Assembly (NCBI GenBank): GCA_012976225.1
Contig: JAAVVG010000006.1
Coordinates: forward strand, 124,001-188,000
DNA: 64,000 nt
Source of the DNA: Golubevia sp. BC0850
Lineage: Eukaryota; Basidiomycota; Exobasidiomycetes; Golubeviales; Golubeviaceae
Direction: 5' to 3'
Of this stretch, positions 14,481-24,415 are shown one piece after another. The number at the start of each line of letters is the position of its first letter. Position 1 is the first letter of the stretch. The notes beneath the pieces were generated by a model. The model worked only from the letters and a program-made list of their open reading frames with translations, was not told the DNA's origin and searched no databases. Made by a program: the position numbers and the translations under genes.

Positions 14481-16090
14481 ATGTCGACCATTCAAACTCA
14501 AACCGAGTCTGCGCCAGTGGGGGCATCCACAGCGTCACACGAAGTCGAAGCCATCAATTCTAAGAACCCAATGAGATCGACCTGGTACACCAAGCCAGCA
14601 GGAGAGCTAGATTGGGCTCAGAAGTTCATCAGGCGCCTAGGAGTATTGCCTGACGAAGAAAAATTAAAGGCAGCTCCGGTGGCAAAGAAAGGAGGTGAGT
14701 CTCGTCGAGTTTCAAGGTCTCTTGAGCCTATCGAACTCATTCTGGTTATTCTATTTCACACCTCTGATTCTCTCAGACAAAGTGCCAGTGGTGAGTGAAT
14801 GGTTGTGTTTCTCGAGAGAGGGTCGTTTCATTTTCCTCGCCACCGCCACCGTCAGCTTCCCTCACTACTCTGACACTGCTTCTTCTCATTCTGCCTTTCA
14901 GTATCCGGTACTGAATCAACACTTGTTTGTGTTTCCTAGAGCTATTGCCCCTCTGGTACTACATCGAATCTTCAAGGAAATATTTCCAGGTTGGGACGTC
15001 CATCCTCTCGTCGCCTTCCCTCTCTACTTCCTCGCTGCGAGACTCTTTATGATGTCTTCCATGGGGAAGTTTAATGCTTTATCTTACAAGTATGGGTTCC
15101 TCGACGGGGAATCTCCCAGAGATAAGATTCCAGACATCCACTCTAAGAAGGTTCTGTGAGTAAATCGTCGAGCTTTACCCTCTCTCACTCTCCGCCTCAC
15201 TGACTCTTTATCCCCTATTCAGCATCTCTATGCTAGGTACGATGACTCTGCGACCACTGATCGCTATCTTTGCCTTCTACGATCGTACAGAGAAGCCTAT
15301 GCTCTCTCTCTGGTTTCCTCTCCAGCTATGTCTCTACTCGGTCGTGTTGGACTTCTTCTTCTACGTCTACCATCGCAGTATGCACGAGTACGACTCTCTG
15401 TGGAAGCTCCATAAGACCCACCATCGAACAAAAAAACCTAATGCTTTCTTGAGTGCCTTTGCGGACGAGATTCAAGAATTGGGGGACATTGTTATGATTC
15501 CTGTTCTCACTTGGCTTGTGTTGAGGTACGACTTCTCTACATGGTTCATTTGTAATATGTACAGCTTATGGACTGAAGCTCTGGGTGAGTTTAGCGGTCC
15601 AAAGATGAAACAGTCGCTTAATCTTCGAAAAGTGTTGACGCCAACTCTCCCATCTGACGCCAATAGGTCACACTGGCATCAGACTCTACTGGCAAACACC
15701 AGCCTCTGGGCCTTTCTTGAGACCGTTCGGTGCTGAACTCATTCTGGAAGACCATGATTTGCATCATAGGAAGGGTTGGAAAAGTGAGTACACGTCAATC
15801 TTTTCAACCCCTCCCCCTCTTTAGGCCCATGCCTGATTCTCCCATTCCCTCCTTCCGACAAGAATCGCATGCCTACGGAAAGCAGACTGCTCTTTGGGAC
15901 ACAGTGAGTATAGCGAGAGGGAAACAGACAGATCCAAGGCAGTTGAAGCGGAAAAAGGTTGAGCCAAACAGTCCTGAACTGACCTCCCCCCTTTTCTTTT
16001 CTTTTTTAACCTCTCCAGATGTTTGGTACTCGTCCAGTGAGGCTCGAGTGTACCGAAGCATTGATTGATTGGAATAACCGGGTGAATTAG
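14481..16090 (+). CDS. Fatty acid hydroxylase / sterol desaturase superfamily protein
   Basis: This is a membrane di-iron enzyme of the SUR2/ERG3/ERG25 superfamily, which hydroxylates or desaturates lipids in the ER. Exons: 14481-14694, 14777-14790, 14902-15155, 15223-15584, 15667-15783, 15863-15903, 16019-16090, giving 357 residues. The histidine clusters are present in order: HRSMH (211-215), HKTHH (224-228), a single His in GHTG (283) and HDLHHR (311-316). Hydrophobic segments around 80-130 and 165-210 would span the membrane. The ending KKSHAYGKQTALWDTMFGT matches the family's usual terminal motif (YGKQ..LWD.LFGT). The second exon is only 14 nt, yet phase is restored exactly. The substrate cannot be read from sequence; it resembles uncharacterised fungal members more than ERG3 or ERG25. 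Confidence 0.85.
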
Positions 16091-16536
16091 TGGGCGTATT
16101 ACTCGTTGCTTGCTATATAGCTTGTTCAGAGCTACGAAAGGGATGGCTCGTTTCTCATTTCTTTGTCTTTGTCACTTTATTTAATCGTTTCCCAAAAATC
16201 CAATGGCCCTTTGATTCATCAATCTTTCATTCCAGACCTTTCAACAGGACCTACATCGAGTCAAGGAAAGTTGGGATTTGCTGGAGTGACAAGAGGGGTC
16301 TTGGATCGGGTCGAATTCCTCTCCCTCTCTTTAACAGTATTGACTAGAATCACTTTCCCTCTGAACAGATTAAACAGAACAGGAAGAAAAGGAAAGAAAG
16401 ATGATAGAAGGAGGGAAGAAACGAGGCTGTGTTACGGCCTCGCGCTTGGCTCACGAAGTCGAAGACTCGACACTATCGCTCTGGTCTGTTCCCTACCCAA
16501 CACTCCTCCCTTTCAACAACCACCTCTAAACCAACC
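16091..16536. other. Intergenic region upstream of NCS1
   Basis: This is the 3' flank of the hydroxylase gene and the promoter/leader of NCS1. It is pyrimidine-rich near the NCS1 start. I see no further gene. Confidence 0.5.
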
Positions 16537-17979
16537 ATGGGAAAGAATCAGAGTAAATTAACGCCAGAACAGTTGGTTGACCTTCAGAAGAGCACTTATT
16601 GTGAGTTACAGTGACTTTTCTGTCTCCTCCTCTCCTCCCTCGGTCCTCCACTCCCCTGGTCAACCCCCTTCCATATCTCACCCTCCGCCTCTCTCTAATC
16701 TATCCTACAGTCGATCGCAAAGAACTTCAGCAGTGGTACAAAGGATTCCTGAAAGATTGTCCTTCAGGAGTTTTAGACAAAGCTGAATTCTCAAGGATCT
16801 ACAAACAATTCTTTCCCTTTGGAGATCCATCCACTTTCGCTGAATTCGTCTTCAACGTTTTCGATGAGAACAAGAATGGAACCATCGACTTCAAGGAATT
16901 CATTTGCGCTCTAAGTGTGACAAGTAGAGGTAGATTGGATGAGAAACTCAGATGGGCATTCCAACTTTATGATATCGATGGAGATGGTACTATCACTTAT
17001 GATGAGATGCTTAGTGAGTAACTTTCGGAAGGTGGAATGGATCAACATATAGAGGGCTTTAAGGAAACCCATTAGAAGAACTTTGGAGGGAGGTGAGGAG
17101 AGCTCATCCCGAAAGGGTGTTTGTCCTAGCCTCTTGCCCAGGGAGCACTCTAGGACTTGGCGAAGGGCACTGCTATCATGCCAATTTTCCTCCCCAATCC
17201 TACTTCTAATTCCTTTCTCTGGGAGGTTATCTTTTTCTACCTTTCGAATCACCATTGATTTCAGCGTTGACTGTGCCTCCTTGCTGACTTTTCCAATCTT
17301 TGAATCCTCCTCCTTATTTCGTATTTTTAGCCATCGTGAGAAGTATCTACAAGATGACAGGACAGATGGTCAAGCTGCCCGACGACGAAGATACTCCCGA
17401 GAAAGTGAGTTCTGGCCGACTAGCTGCAAAGGGGAGAACGAAGGAAAGCTGAGAAGGATGGAACAGGTGGGGTCAGCCAGTAGAGAGGAGATAGAGAGCG
17501 AAGGGGTGAGGCTACGCCTCAACGACAAAAAATTAAAGCAAGATGATAGAATGTCGTGAAATAGGATGAGCTCTTTGAACATCGACAGCGGGGGTGGTGC
17601 CAATCCAAGCTCTGTTGGAGGAGTTGCCTAGGACACAGCTTGAAGCTCCACTCAGAGAGCCAGCACGCTCAAAGGAAGGGAAGCCTCTCTCGCTAGCTGT
17701 TCTAGGAATTCGAAACAAACCGTGTAGTAAAAGGGCATGTGTTCGGAGTGAGAGATTATCCGAAAGTCTGGCATATACTCAATCTTCATGTCCCCCCTTC
17801 TCTCTTTCCCACCTTCTCCTCCCTTTCCTCCCTTCTTTCTCCCACAGAGAGTGGACAAGATCTTCCGCATGATGGATCGTGACAAAAATGCTCAACTTTC
17901 CTTCGAAGAATTCCAAGAAGGATCGAAACAGGATCCAACGATTGTTCAAGCTTTGAGTTTGTACGATGGTTTGGTCTAG
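16537..17979 (+). CDS. NCS1: Neuronal calcium sensor 1 / frequenin
   Basis: Ncs1 is an N-myristoylated EF-hand protein that in fungi binds and activates phosphatidylinositol 4-kinase Pik1 at the Golgi. Exons: 16537-16600, 16711-17013, 17331-17404, 17848-17979, giving 190 residues, exactly the family length. MGKNQSKL is a myristoylation signal. Functional EF-hand loops are [24 protein letters not shown] and [12 protein letters not shown]; the first hand, near KDCPSG, is degenerate as in all family members. The last two introns are long for this window (317 and 443 nt). Confidence 0.95.
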
Positions 17980-18700
17980 GAAAGCTTGCTTTCTTCCGAC
18001 AGACGTTCCCTTCTTTGCCTCTTCTCGGAATCGATCTAGGACCTTTCAGCCAGTCATGTCAGTCTTGGAGAACTCTTGGAAATGCAAGAGCATTCTCTCG
18101 ATTAATTAAATCAAGATTCAAACAGATCGATTTCCTCTCTACTCCACATTCAACGCTCATCGTCTCTACCCTAGCGGTAATCAGCTTCTCATGTCTCTTC
18201 CTCAAGTCACTCTTCATTTTTGATCTCCACCTTCGCTTCTTTTTTCAACAAACAAAAACGTCAAATTTTGCAAATCCAACCTGTTCCCTCCCACCTGTTC
18301 ATTATCTCCTCTGCTCTTGATCAGGAAACGAGATCTGCGTTCAGCTTTCTACGTTTCCTTGATTTTTGTAAATAGATTGTCCTTTCGTTCTCATGTCACA
18401 TTATTAATAAACCCGATTGGTTGGACCCGCTGCTTGGTCTTTTTTGCACGACTCCGATCCTCTTGCGCAAATCGGTGTCTATCACTGGATCGGGTCCTTC
18501 AGAGAATCAAGTTGACTTCAATCTGTTCAATCGAATGTCGAATGTAAGGTCAATTGATCGTAAGGGAAGGGGAGAGAGACGCCACAACTCATCTAGAAAG
18601 GCCGGAGCATTAGATTGCAACGAGTGGATACGAGCTAAAAGGACAAGTAGGAAGAAAACAAATTGTCCATACGAAAGATAAAACATCGACTCTAGATTGT
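17980..18700. other. 3' flanks of NCS1 and a convergent secreted-protein gene
   Basis: No coding frame here resembles a known protein. The interval lies between two gene ends facing each other, so it should hold both 3' UTRs. Confidence 0.5.
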
Positions 18701-19229
18701 TTAAGCCTTTAGAGTAGCGTTGGTAGCGGCTGCAGTGTGCTTGAAAATGGATTGAGGAGACCCATCGCTGTGTTGCCAGGTGCAGAACACTCTAGCGGTA
18801 TCGTCGGTGTTCTTTCCTCTGAAGTCGCCAGCTGTTTAGGCACAGAGAGAGAGACAGAAAACGAGAGAGACTCAAGGTCAGTTTGTCTGGTCGTGGTCGG
18901 TCGCGCAAGGTAACGGGTAAGAACTGACGTTGACAGTAAGCAGATTGGAAGTTGGTCAAATCAGCAGACTTTGGAACATAGTTGATGCTGAAGAGGTTGT
19001 GAGAGAGAGGAGGCAGGAGAGCCGTTAGATGAGATCCAGCCCGGAAACATGTCCGCATTCGAACAAAAGCAACTCACCAAGCGCATCTCCAAGAGTTACA
19101 GAACGCAGTGGCATCTTGAGAAGATGAATCGAAGTTGACCAATTGTCTGTTGTCAGCTGCTTGAGCTGGAGAGGCGACGAAAGCAAGGAGGGCGACAAGT
19201 GGAGCAGCGAGCGTGATGAAGGATCTCAT
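18701..19229 (-). CDS. Small secreted cysteine-containing protein
   Basis: Three exons, 19229-19078, 18987-18929 and 18831-18701, give 113 residues. The N-terminus MRSFITLAAPLVALLAFVAS with ASPAQA just after is a clear secretion signal, cleaved near residue 26. The mature part (about 87 residues) has five cysteines, at FCNSWRCAC, AYCQ and VFCTW, and ends in an Ala/Thr-rich tail with a possible N-glycosylation site (NAT). All junction phases agree. I do not recognise a family, and it lacks the DLLG tail of the other small secreted proteins in the window. Confidence 0.75.
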
Positions 19230-20035
19230 TATTGTGGAGGACTTGAAGGATGAAAGGTGGCTGGAGGGTGGGAGAGAACGATATGCAAAGGATGAAGTAT
19301 GTGAATTTACGAACCAACAAAGCCTTTAAATGTCCCATCATCCCTCCCGAGTCCCGAATCAGCCAGGCCAGACTCTGGACTTCCGGCGGCCATACTCTGC
19401 ACCTCATCCAAAGATTCTCATCTCAAGAAGAAGGCAGATCTTCGTAGAAATTTGAACATGTCCTTCCCAGGTTCATGCGGTACCCGTGCGGTCTTTGAAA
19501 GGGGACGAGCGATGCATTGGGTTGTGGAGAGTCGGAATCTCTGATTTCTCTCCCCTCACACTTTGGGCTCTCTCATCTCAGGCCTCAGGTTCCTCTCCTC
19601 ACTTTCTCCTTTCCTGCGTCGCAATGCCTCAAGACTTGTAAGGTGGGCTTGACTCGTGACTCCGACTCGCAATGAGAAGAAGGGATGTCCCGCTCGGTGA
19701 GCCCGACTGCCCGACGAAGAATTGAGGGGCAGAAACTGTGACTGAGAATTGTCTGTGGTACATAGATCATCAGGCATCAGGACCGAGGATAGAAATGTGA
19801 AGGAAAGGATCAAGATAAAACAAGGCAGTTTGAATTTGTTTGGACTCTCGAAAACCTGCGAGAATTTTTTATCTGCTCCACCAGCAAGACCAAGTTCACA
19901 ACATCAATCTCATTTTTGAACCAGAATTCTCAGCTACAAAGGAGGGAAACTAGATGCATGTATGATCATTGTCAGGCGGATCGAGGAGACGAAGAGACCA
20001 AGAAATCAGATCGAGAAAGGACAAAGTGGATCGCT
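19230..20035. other. Intergenic between two minus-strand secreted-protein genes
   Basis: This is the promoter of the 18.7-19.2 kb gene and the 3' flank of the next. Open frames here lack introns, motifs or consistent codon use. I see nothing else. Confidence 0.5.
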
Positions 20036-21141
20036 CTAACCCAAAAGATCAAAAAGGTCGTTGTGCTCAGAGAGCTCTGATCTTATGGAAAAGACCTGAT
20101 TTATGAAAGGAGAAGGTGAGAGTAATCAAGATCAGAGAGGGCTCATCTCCAATCTCTTCCCATCTCGTGTCGACTCACCTCAGATAAGAAGTCAGACTCT
20201 TCGCTTCTTTTTGTTTTTGGAGATTTGAACGCAGCTTCATAAATTTTGGCTAGTCCAAACCAAGTGCCACCGATTGCTGCTGTACTGAGAGCAGCAGCGG
20301 CAGCCCCTCCCACAATGTCTCCCTTGAGGCTCCGAGCGCTGGGGCTCTTCACGAGAGATTCGTCAAAAGACCTTTCTGAGAGATACTGTGTGGGGGATGC
20401 GGAAGGAAATCGAAGAGAGGGGATGTGAATTTCAATCTTTCAGGTTCTATTCCTTGTCCACTCGCTGACGCAGCTACTCTTCTGCCATCTTTGAATCGAA
20501 AGCCTTGCCTTCATCAGAGCCCCAGAAGTCTTGAGCTTCTTTCCATTGGGTTCAGTAGATTGCTGATGCTGTGGCACCAAGGGCACCGAAAGCTCCTAGT
20601 CCCATCGCAGCTTCAGCGCAAGGATGGATTCTCTTTTCAAGAGATGGAGAGACATCAACGGTGGTAGAGGATCTTTCGAAAACGGATTGAATCAGAGCAA
20701 TAGAATTAACACATTATAATCGAGCCTCTCTCCATTGACAAGCTGGCTTCCGTTAATCTGTTGACTCACCTCCTCTTCTGCCATCTTGGAAAGAAAGGCG
20801 CCTCCTTCTTCAGAGGATAGGAAGTTTTGACCTTCCTTTGTAGCCCACCAGCCATAGACACCGGCCATTCCTAGAATACCAGTGGTACCCAGCGTTCCAA
20901 GCAGCACTGGTATCTTCTGCCTGAAAGATCTTCCTTCGAGAGATACAGGAGCTTCAGGGATGTCGACGGCTCTTGCGTGCTGAGAAGAGGGAGACGATAG
21001 GGATGTTAGGGTCAGGAAAACTTCGCTAATTGCTGAAAGAAAAATCAAAAACTTTCTTCAACTCACCTCAGGAACAGGCGCAGCATTAGCAATGGAGGCT
21101 ACCAAGACCATGGAAAGTGGAAGAGATCTTAAGACGAGCAT
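20036..21141 (-). CDS. Small secreted repeat protein, DLLG-tail family, with one dead exon copy
   Basis: Proposed exons: 21141-21067, 20979-20770, 20346-20179, 20095-20036, giving 170 residues. The first 20 or so residues are a signal peptide (start MLVLRSLPLSMVLVA). Exon 2 carries SLEGRSF, a Gly-rich hydrophobic helix and NFLSSEEGGAFLSKMA. Exon 3 is a diverged copy of the same unit (ARSLKGD, then an Ala-rich helix and SEESDFLSE). The last exon ends NDLFDLLG, the tail seen in the 45.4 and 54.4 kb genes. The intron between exons 2 and 3 contains a third, broken copy (about 20690-20440). The acceptor at 20347 (GAAG) is weak but is the only one I found that keeps the frame open, so the gene may itself be decaying. 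Confidence 0.55.
20440..20690 (-). pseudogene. Decayed repeat exon inside an intron of the DLLG-family gene
   Basis: Read on the minus strand, this stretch gives SLEKR, a Gly/Ala-rich helix, then a TGA after AIY, TQWKEAQ and DFWGSDEGKAFDSKMA, with TAG where the neighbouring exon has its splice donor. It aligns with the flanking exons over about 55 residues, so it is most likely a duplicated exon that has lost its frame and donor site. Confidence 0.6.
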
Positions 21142-21964
21142 TCTGGTATGAAATTGGATGAGTTGAAGGTTTTAAATCTTACAGGAATAGATAAAAAAGA
21201 AAGAAGAAAAATTGAGGAATCAAAAGATAGACCAGCTATCAAAAGAAGAAGAAAAGAATGAAGAAGTATGAAGAAGCAGGAAATGTCATCTGACTGTGGC
21301 TTCTTATAGGATTTTGGAAGGGATGAGAAGGCGTCTCTTGGCTTATTTCGAGCATAGTACAGATCCTTTTGGACTTCTCCCTTTGAAGAACATTGGTGGA
21401 CTTGGGCAATTAGCAAGCGAGACTCATCCCTCAGTCTATGCCTTGAGTCGGCGAGCATGCGAAGGAAGGCCTGAATCAGCCGTATCTCCATTCATACAAT
21501 TGATCCGCTTATCTCGATTCTTGGATCGAAATAGTATCAAGGATTTGCCGAATAGATCTTTTGAAGGAGGCAGCTCAATAAAAGCTTGATTTCGTAGTGG
21601 GTGGGACCTGTAATTTACCCCTGGATCGGAATGCATTTGTGCAGTGATTCTACCGATGCCACCCACCTACCATATGAGAGGTTATGTACAAGATTTACCC
21701 TTTCAAAATTCAGAAGAGACCCTCCTAGACTGTATAACCTTGACGAGAGGTGGGGTCAGCAAGACTCTTCTCTTCCCTCTGCCCTGTAAGTTCTTGCCTA
21801 GTTGATTTTAACTGGATGTTCAAGGTGAGGCTGAAATGAACTTGGAAGTCGCTGGCTCCTGACCCTGATCCAGACTGCAGCACTGCAATTGCTGCAGAAA
21901 GCGGAGAGAGGTTCCTAATCTTCTACCCTCTCCTCTCCCACTCCCATCTCTTCGAAAAACAAAG
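21142..21964. other. Divergent interval between a secreted-protein gene and CAP
   Basis: The upstream regions of the minus-strand secreted protein and of the CAP gene lie here. Open frames overlap on both strands without recognisable protein content. Confidence 0.45.
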
Positions 21965-24140
21965 ATGGCGTCGGCAAGTGGAATTGGTAATCTCAGTACT
22001 CTGATTAAAAGGTAAGTTTGCCTTAACGTCAAACTCCAATCCCTTTTTTGTCTGCCTGCCAACTTGCTCTATCGTCGTTCTGACCCTTCACACAACACTT
22101 CCCTCTCACATAGATTGGAAGCAGCCACTTCTAGATTGGAGGACCTCACAATTTCTCAATCTCTCAATGCATCTACTCCGTCCTCGAGTTCAATCACTGC
22201 ACCAGCGATCGCGGCTGGAGCTGGGGGAGTTGCAGCTGGAGGTGCTGTGGCTGCTGTGACTTCCGCTTCGCCAGCTCAAGAGGATGCTCCAGCAATCGTA
22301 GCTTGGGATGAATCGATAGTGGAAGCTTTGAAGGCTTATCGGGATCTGAGTGCAAAGCTAGGAGGCGTGATTCAGGAACAGGTGAGTTGAGGAGGCTGCG
22401 AGGGCGAGGTCAGCAACAGATTGAGGACGAGGGAGAAGAGAGTTGATGGCAGCAGAGCGGGCGGGACAGCGAGAGATTGGGACGAAATGGTATCAAAGTC
22501 AATAACTTTTACGTGTGGTGGTCTTGGGGGCCGAAGCAAGCCCTGGCAAAACTGAAGAGGAGCCATCTCGCTGCCTTCCCCTAATCAGCTCTTCCAAGCC
22601 ACCCTCTAATTCTTTCTCTTCTATCCTCGCCGTCCTGTGACGTAGGCCGCCCAAGTCACCAATGCATTCAAGGCGCAAAGGGATCTCATTGAGACAGCTT
22701 CTCGCTGCATCAAGCCTTCAGGAGGAGCTTCTTCTCCAGTCTTTGCCTCTTTTCTCAAGCCACTCCAAGCCGCTCTTACTGCAACTTCCGAATTGAGAGA
22801 CAAGAACCGTGGAGACAAGACTTTCTTCAATCATCTCAGTACTGTTTCAGAGGGTATCCCAGCAGTCGGTTGGGTAGCTGTCGAACCCAAACCTGGTCCC
22901 TTCGTCGGCGAGATGAAAGATAGCGCTCAGTTCTACAGCAACAGAGTCATCAAAGATTACAAGGATTCCGACAAATCTCACGTGGAATGGTGTCGCTCTT
23001 TCATCAAGCTTCTAGATACTCTCAAAGAGTATGTCATGAAGAATCATACGACAGGTCTGGCTTGGAATCCAAAGGGAGTCGATGCTTCTAGCTACAGTCC
23101 CAGCTCTAGCAGTGGTGCCTCTGCAGCTCCTCCTGCCCCTCCAGGGCCTCTTGGACCTCCTCCTCCTCCGCCACCGCCAGCTATGGAAGCAGCTGCTGGA
23201 GGCGCCGCTGGTGCTGGAGGAATCGATGCTGTTTTCGCCCAGCTGAATCAAGGAGAGGGAATCACAAAGAGTTTGAAGAAAGTGGACAAGAACGAGATGA
23301 CTCACAAGAATCCAAATTTGAGAGGAAATGGTGAGTTTTAGGGAATCTGGAAGCAGTTCGACTTCCTTATCCTTGATCCGATTCTTACTGACTCCTCTTT
23401 GATTTCACAGTCGCCGTGTCTGCCTCTTCAAGCAAACCGACACCACCTAAACCTGGCTCTAAACCTGGAAGTCTCAAGTCAAAGAAACCTGCAAGAACTG
23501 AGCTGGAAGGAAACAAGTGGGCTGTAGTGAGTTCTGTCTCAAGTCGAAATCAGAATCTATGCTTCCCTCTGACCTCTTTCAAATCTGCGTTCCCTATCGA
23601 ACCGTTCAGGAATATCATGAAGATAACAAGGAGATCATCATTGACAACACAGAGCTCAGTCACACAGTCACCATCTTCGGTTGCAAGAACTCAGTCATCC
23701 AGGTTCGAGGCAAAGTGAATGCCGTCTCTATGGGTAAGCCATTCTCTTCGATTGTAAATCTTTTTCTTGCCACTCTGACTGATTCTTTTTCTTCTTTCGC
23801 TTCCATCAACATCCTCACAGTCAATTGTGTGAAGACTTCACTCTTGATCGACACTTTGGTCTCTTCTTTGGAGATCACTTCCTCCCCTTCATTCACAGTC
23901 CAGGTTACTGGAAGGACCCCTACTGTGCTTTTGGATGCTACGGACTCGGGTCAACTTTATCTTTCCAAAGAGAGTCTCGACGCCGAGATCATCACAGCCA
24001 AATGCAGTGCTATCAACGTCAGCGTGCCTGTGGAGGGAGGAGACGAAGGAGAGTTCAGAGAAATGGCTCTGCCTGAGCAACTTCTTCACAAGGTGATGGG
24101 CGGAAAAGTTAAGACTGAAGTGGTGGCTCATTCTGGTTAG
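21965..24140 (+). CDS. SRV2: Adenylyl cyclase-associated protein (CAP/Srv2)
   Basis: CAP recycles actin monomers (with cofilin and profilin) and in yeasts ties Ras to adenylyl cyclase. Exons: 21965-22011, 22114-22381, 22646-23330, 23411-23526, 23610-23733, 23821-24140, giving 519 residues (yeast Srv2 has 526). An N-terminal helix contains the cyclase-binding-type segment LEAATSRLEDLT. The helical folded domain follows (ASRCIKPSGG, then EGIPAVGWVAVEPKPGPFV), then a polyproline stretch (GPPPPPPPPAMEAA) and a WH2-like region around LKKVDKNEMTHKNP. The C-terminal beta-helix CARP domain contains IDNTELSHTVTIFGCKNSVI and KCSAINVSVP. Order and length match the family. Confidence 0.95.
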
Positions 24141-24415
24141 GAAAGGAAAGTGTAGGAGGAAATAGATGAGGGACAGAGAGGAGAATAAGGTCGCCTCTCA
24201 ACTATCCTCTCACTGATGATGCATGTCTTCGATACAACCTCATACATAATTCCAGAACGAAAGTGAACTGAACACATTTGAGGTGATCTTAAGCGCTTTC
24301 TGCTTTCTTCCCTTGGCGGAGTTGATCTAGTTCAGGCGCAGACAGATCTTCAAACCAAACTATCTTCTACCGAAAGCTTTTCAACCTGAACCTCAAGCCC
24401 AAACTTTCCTCTCCA

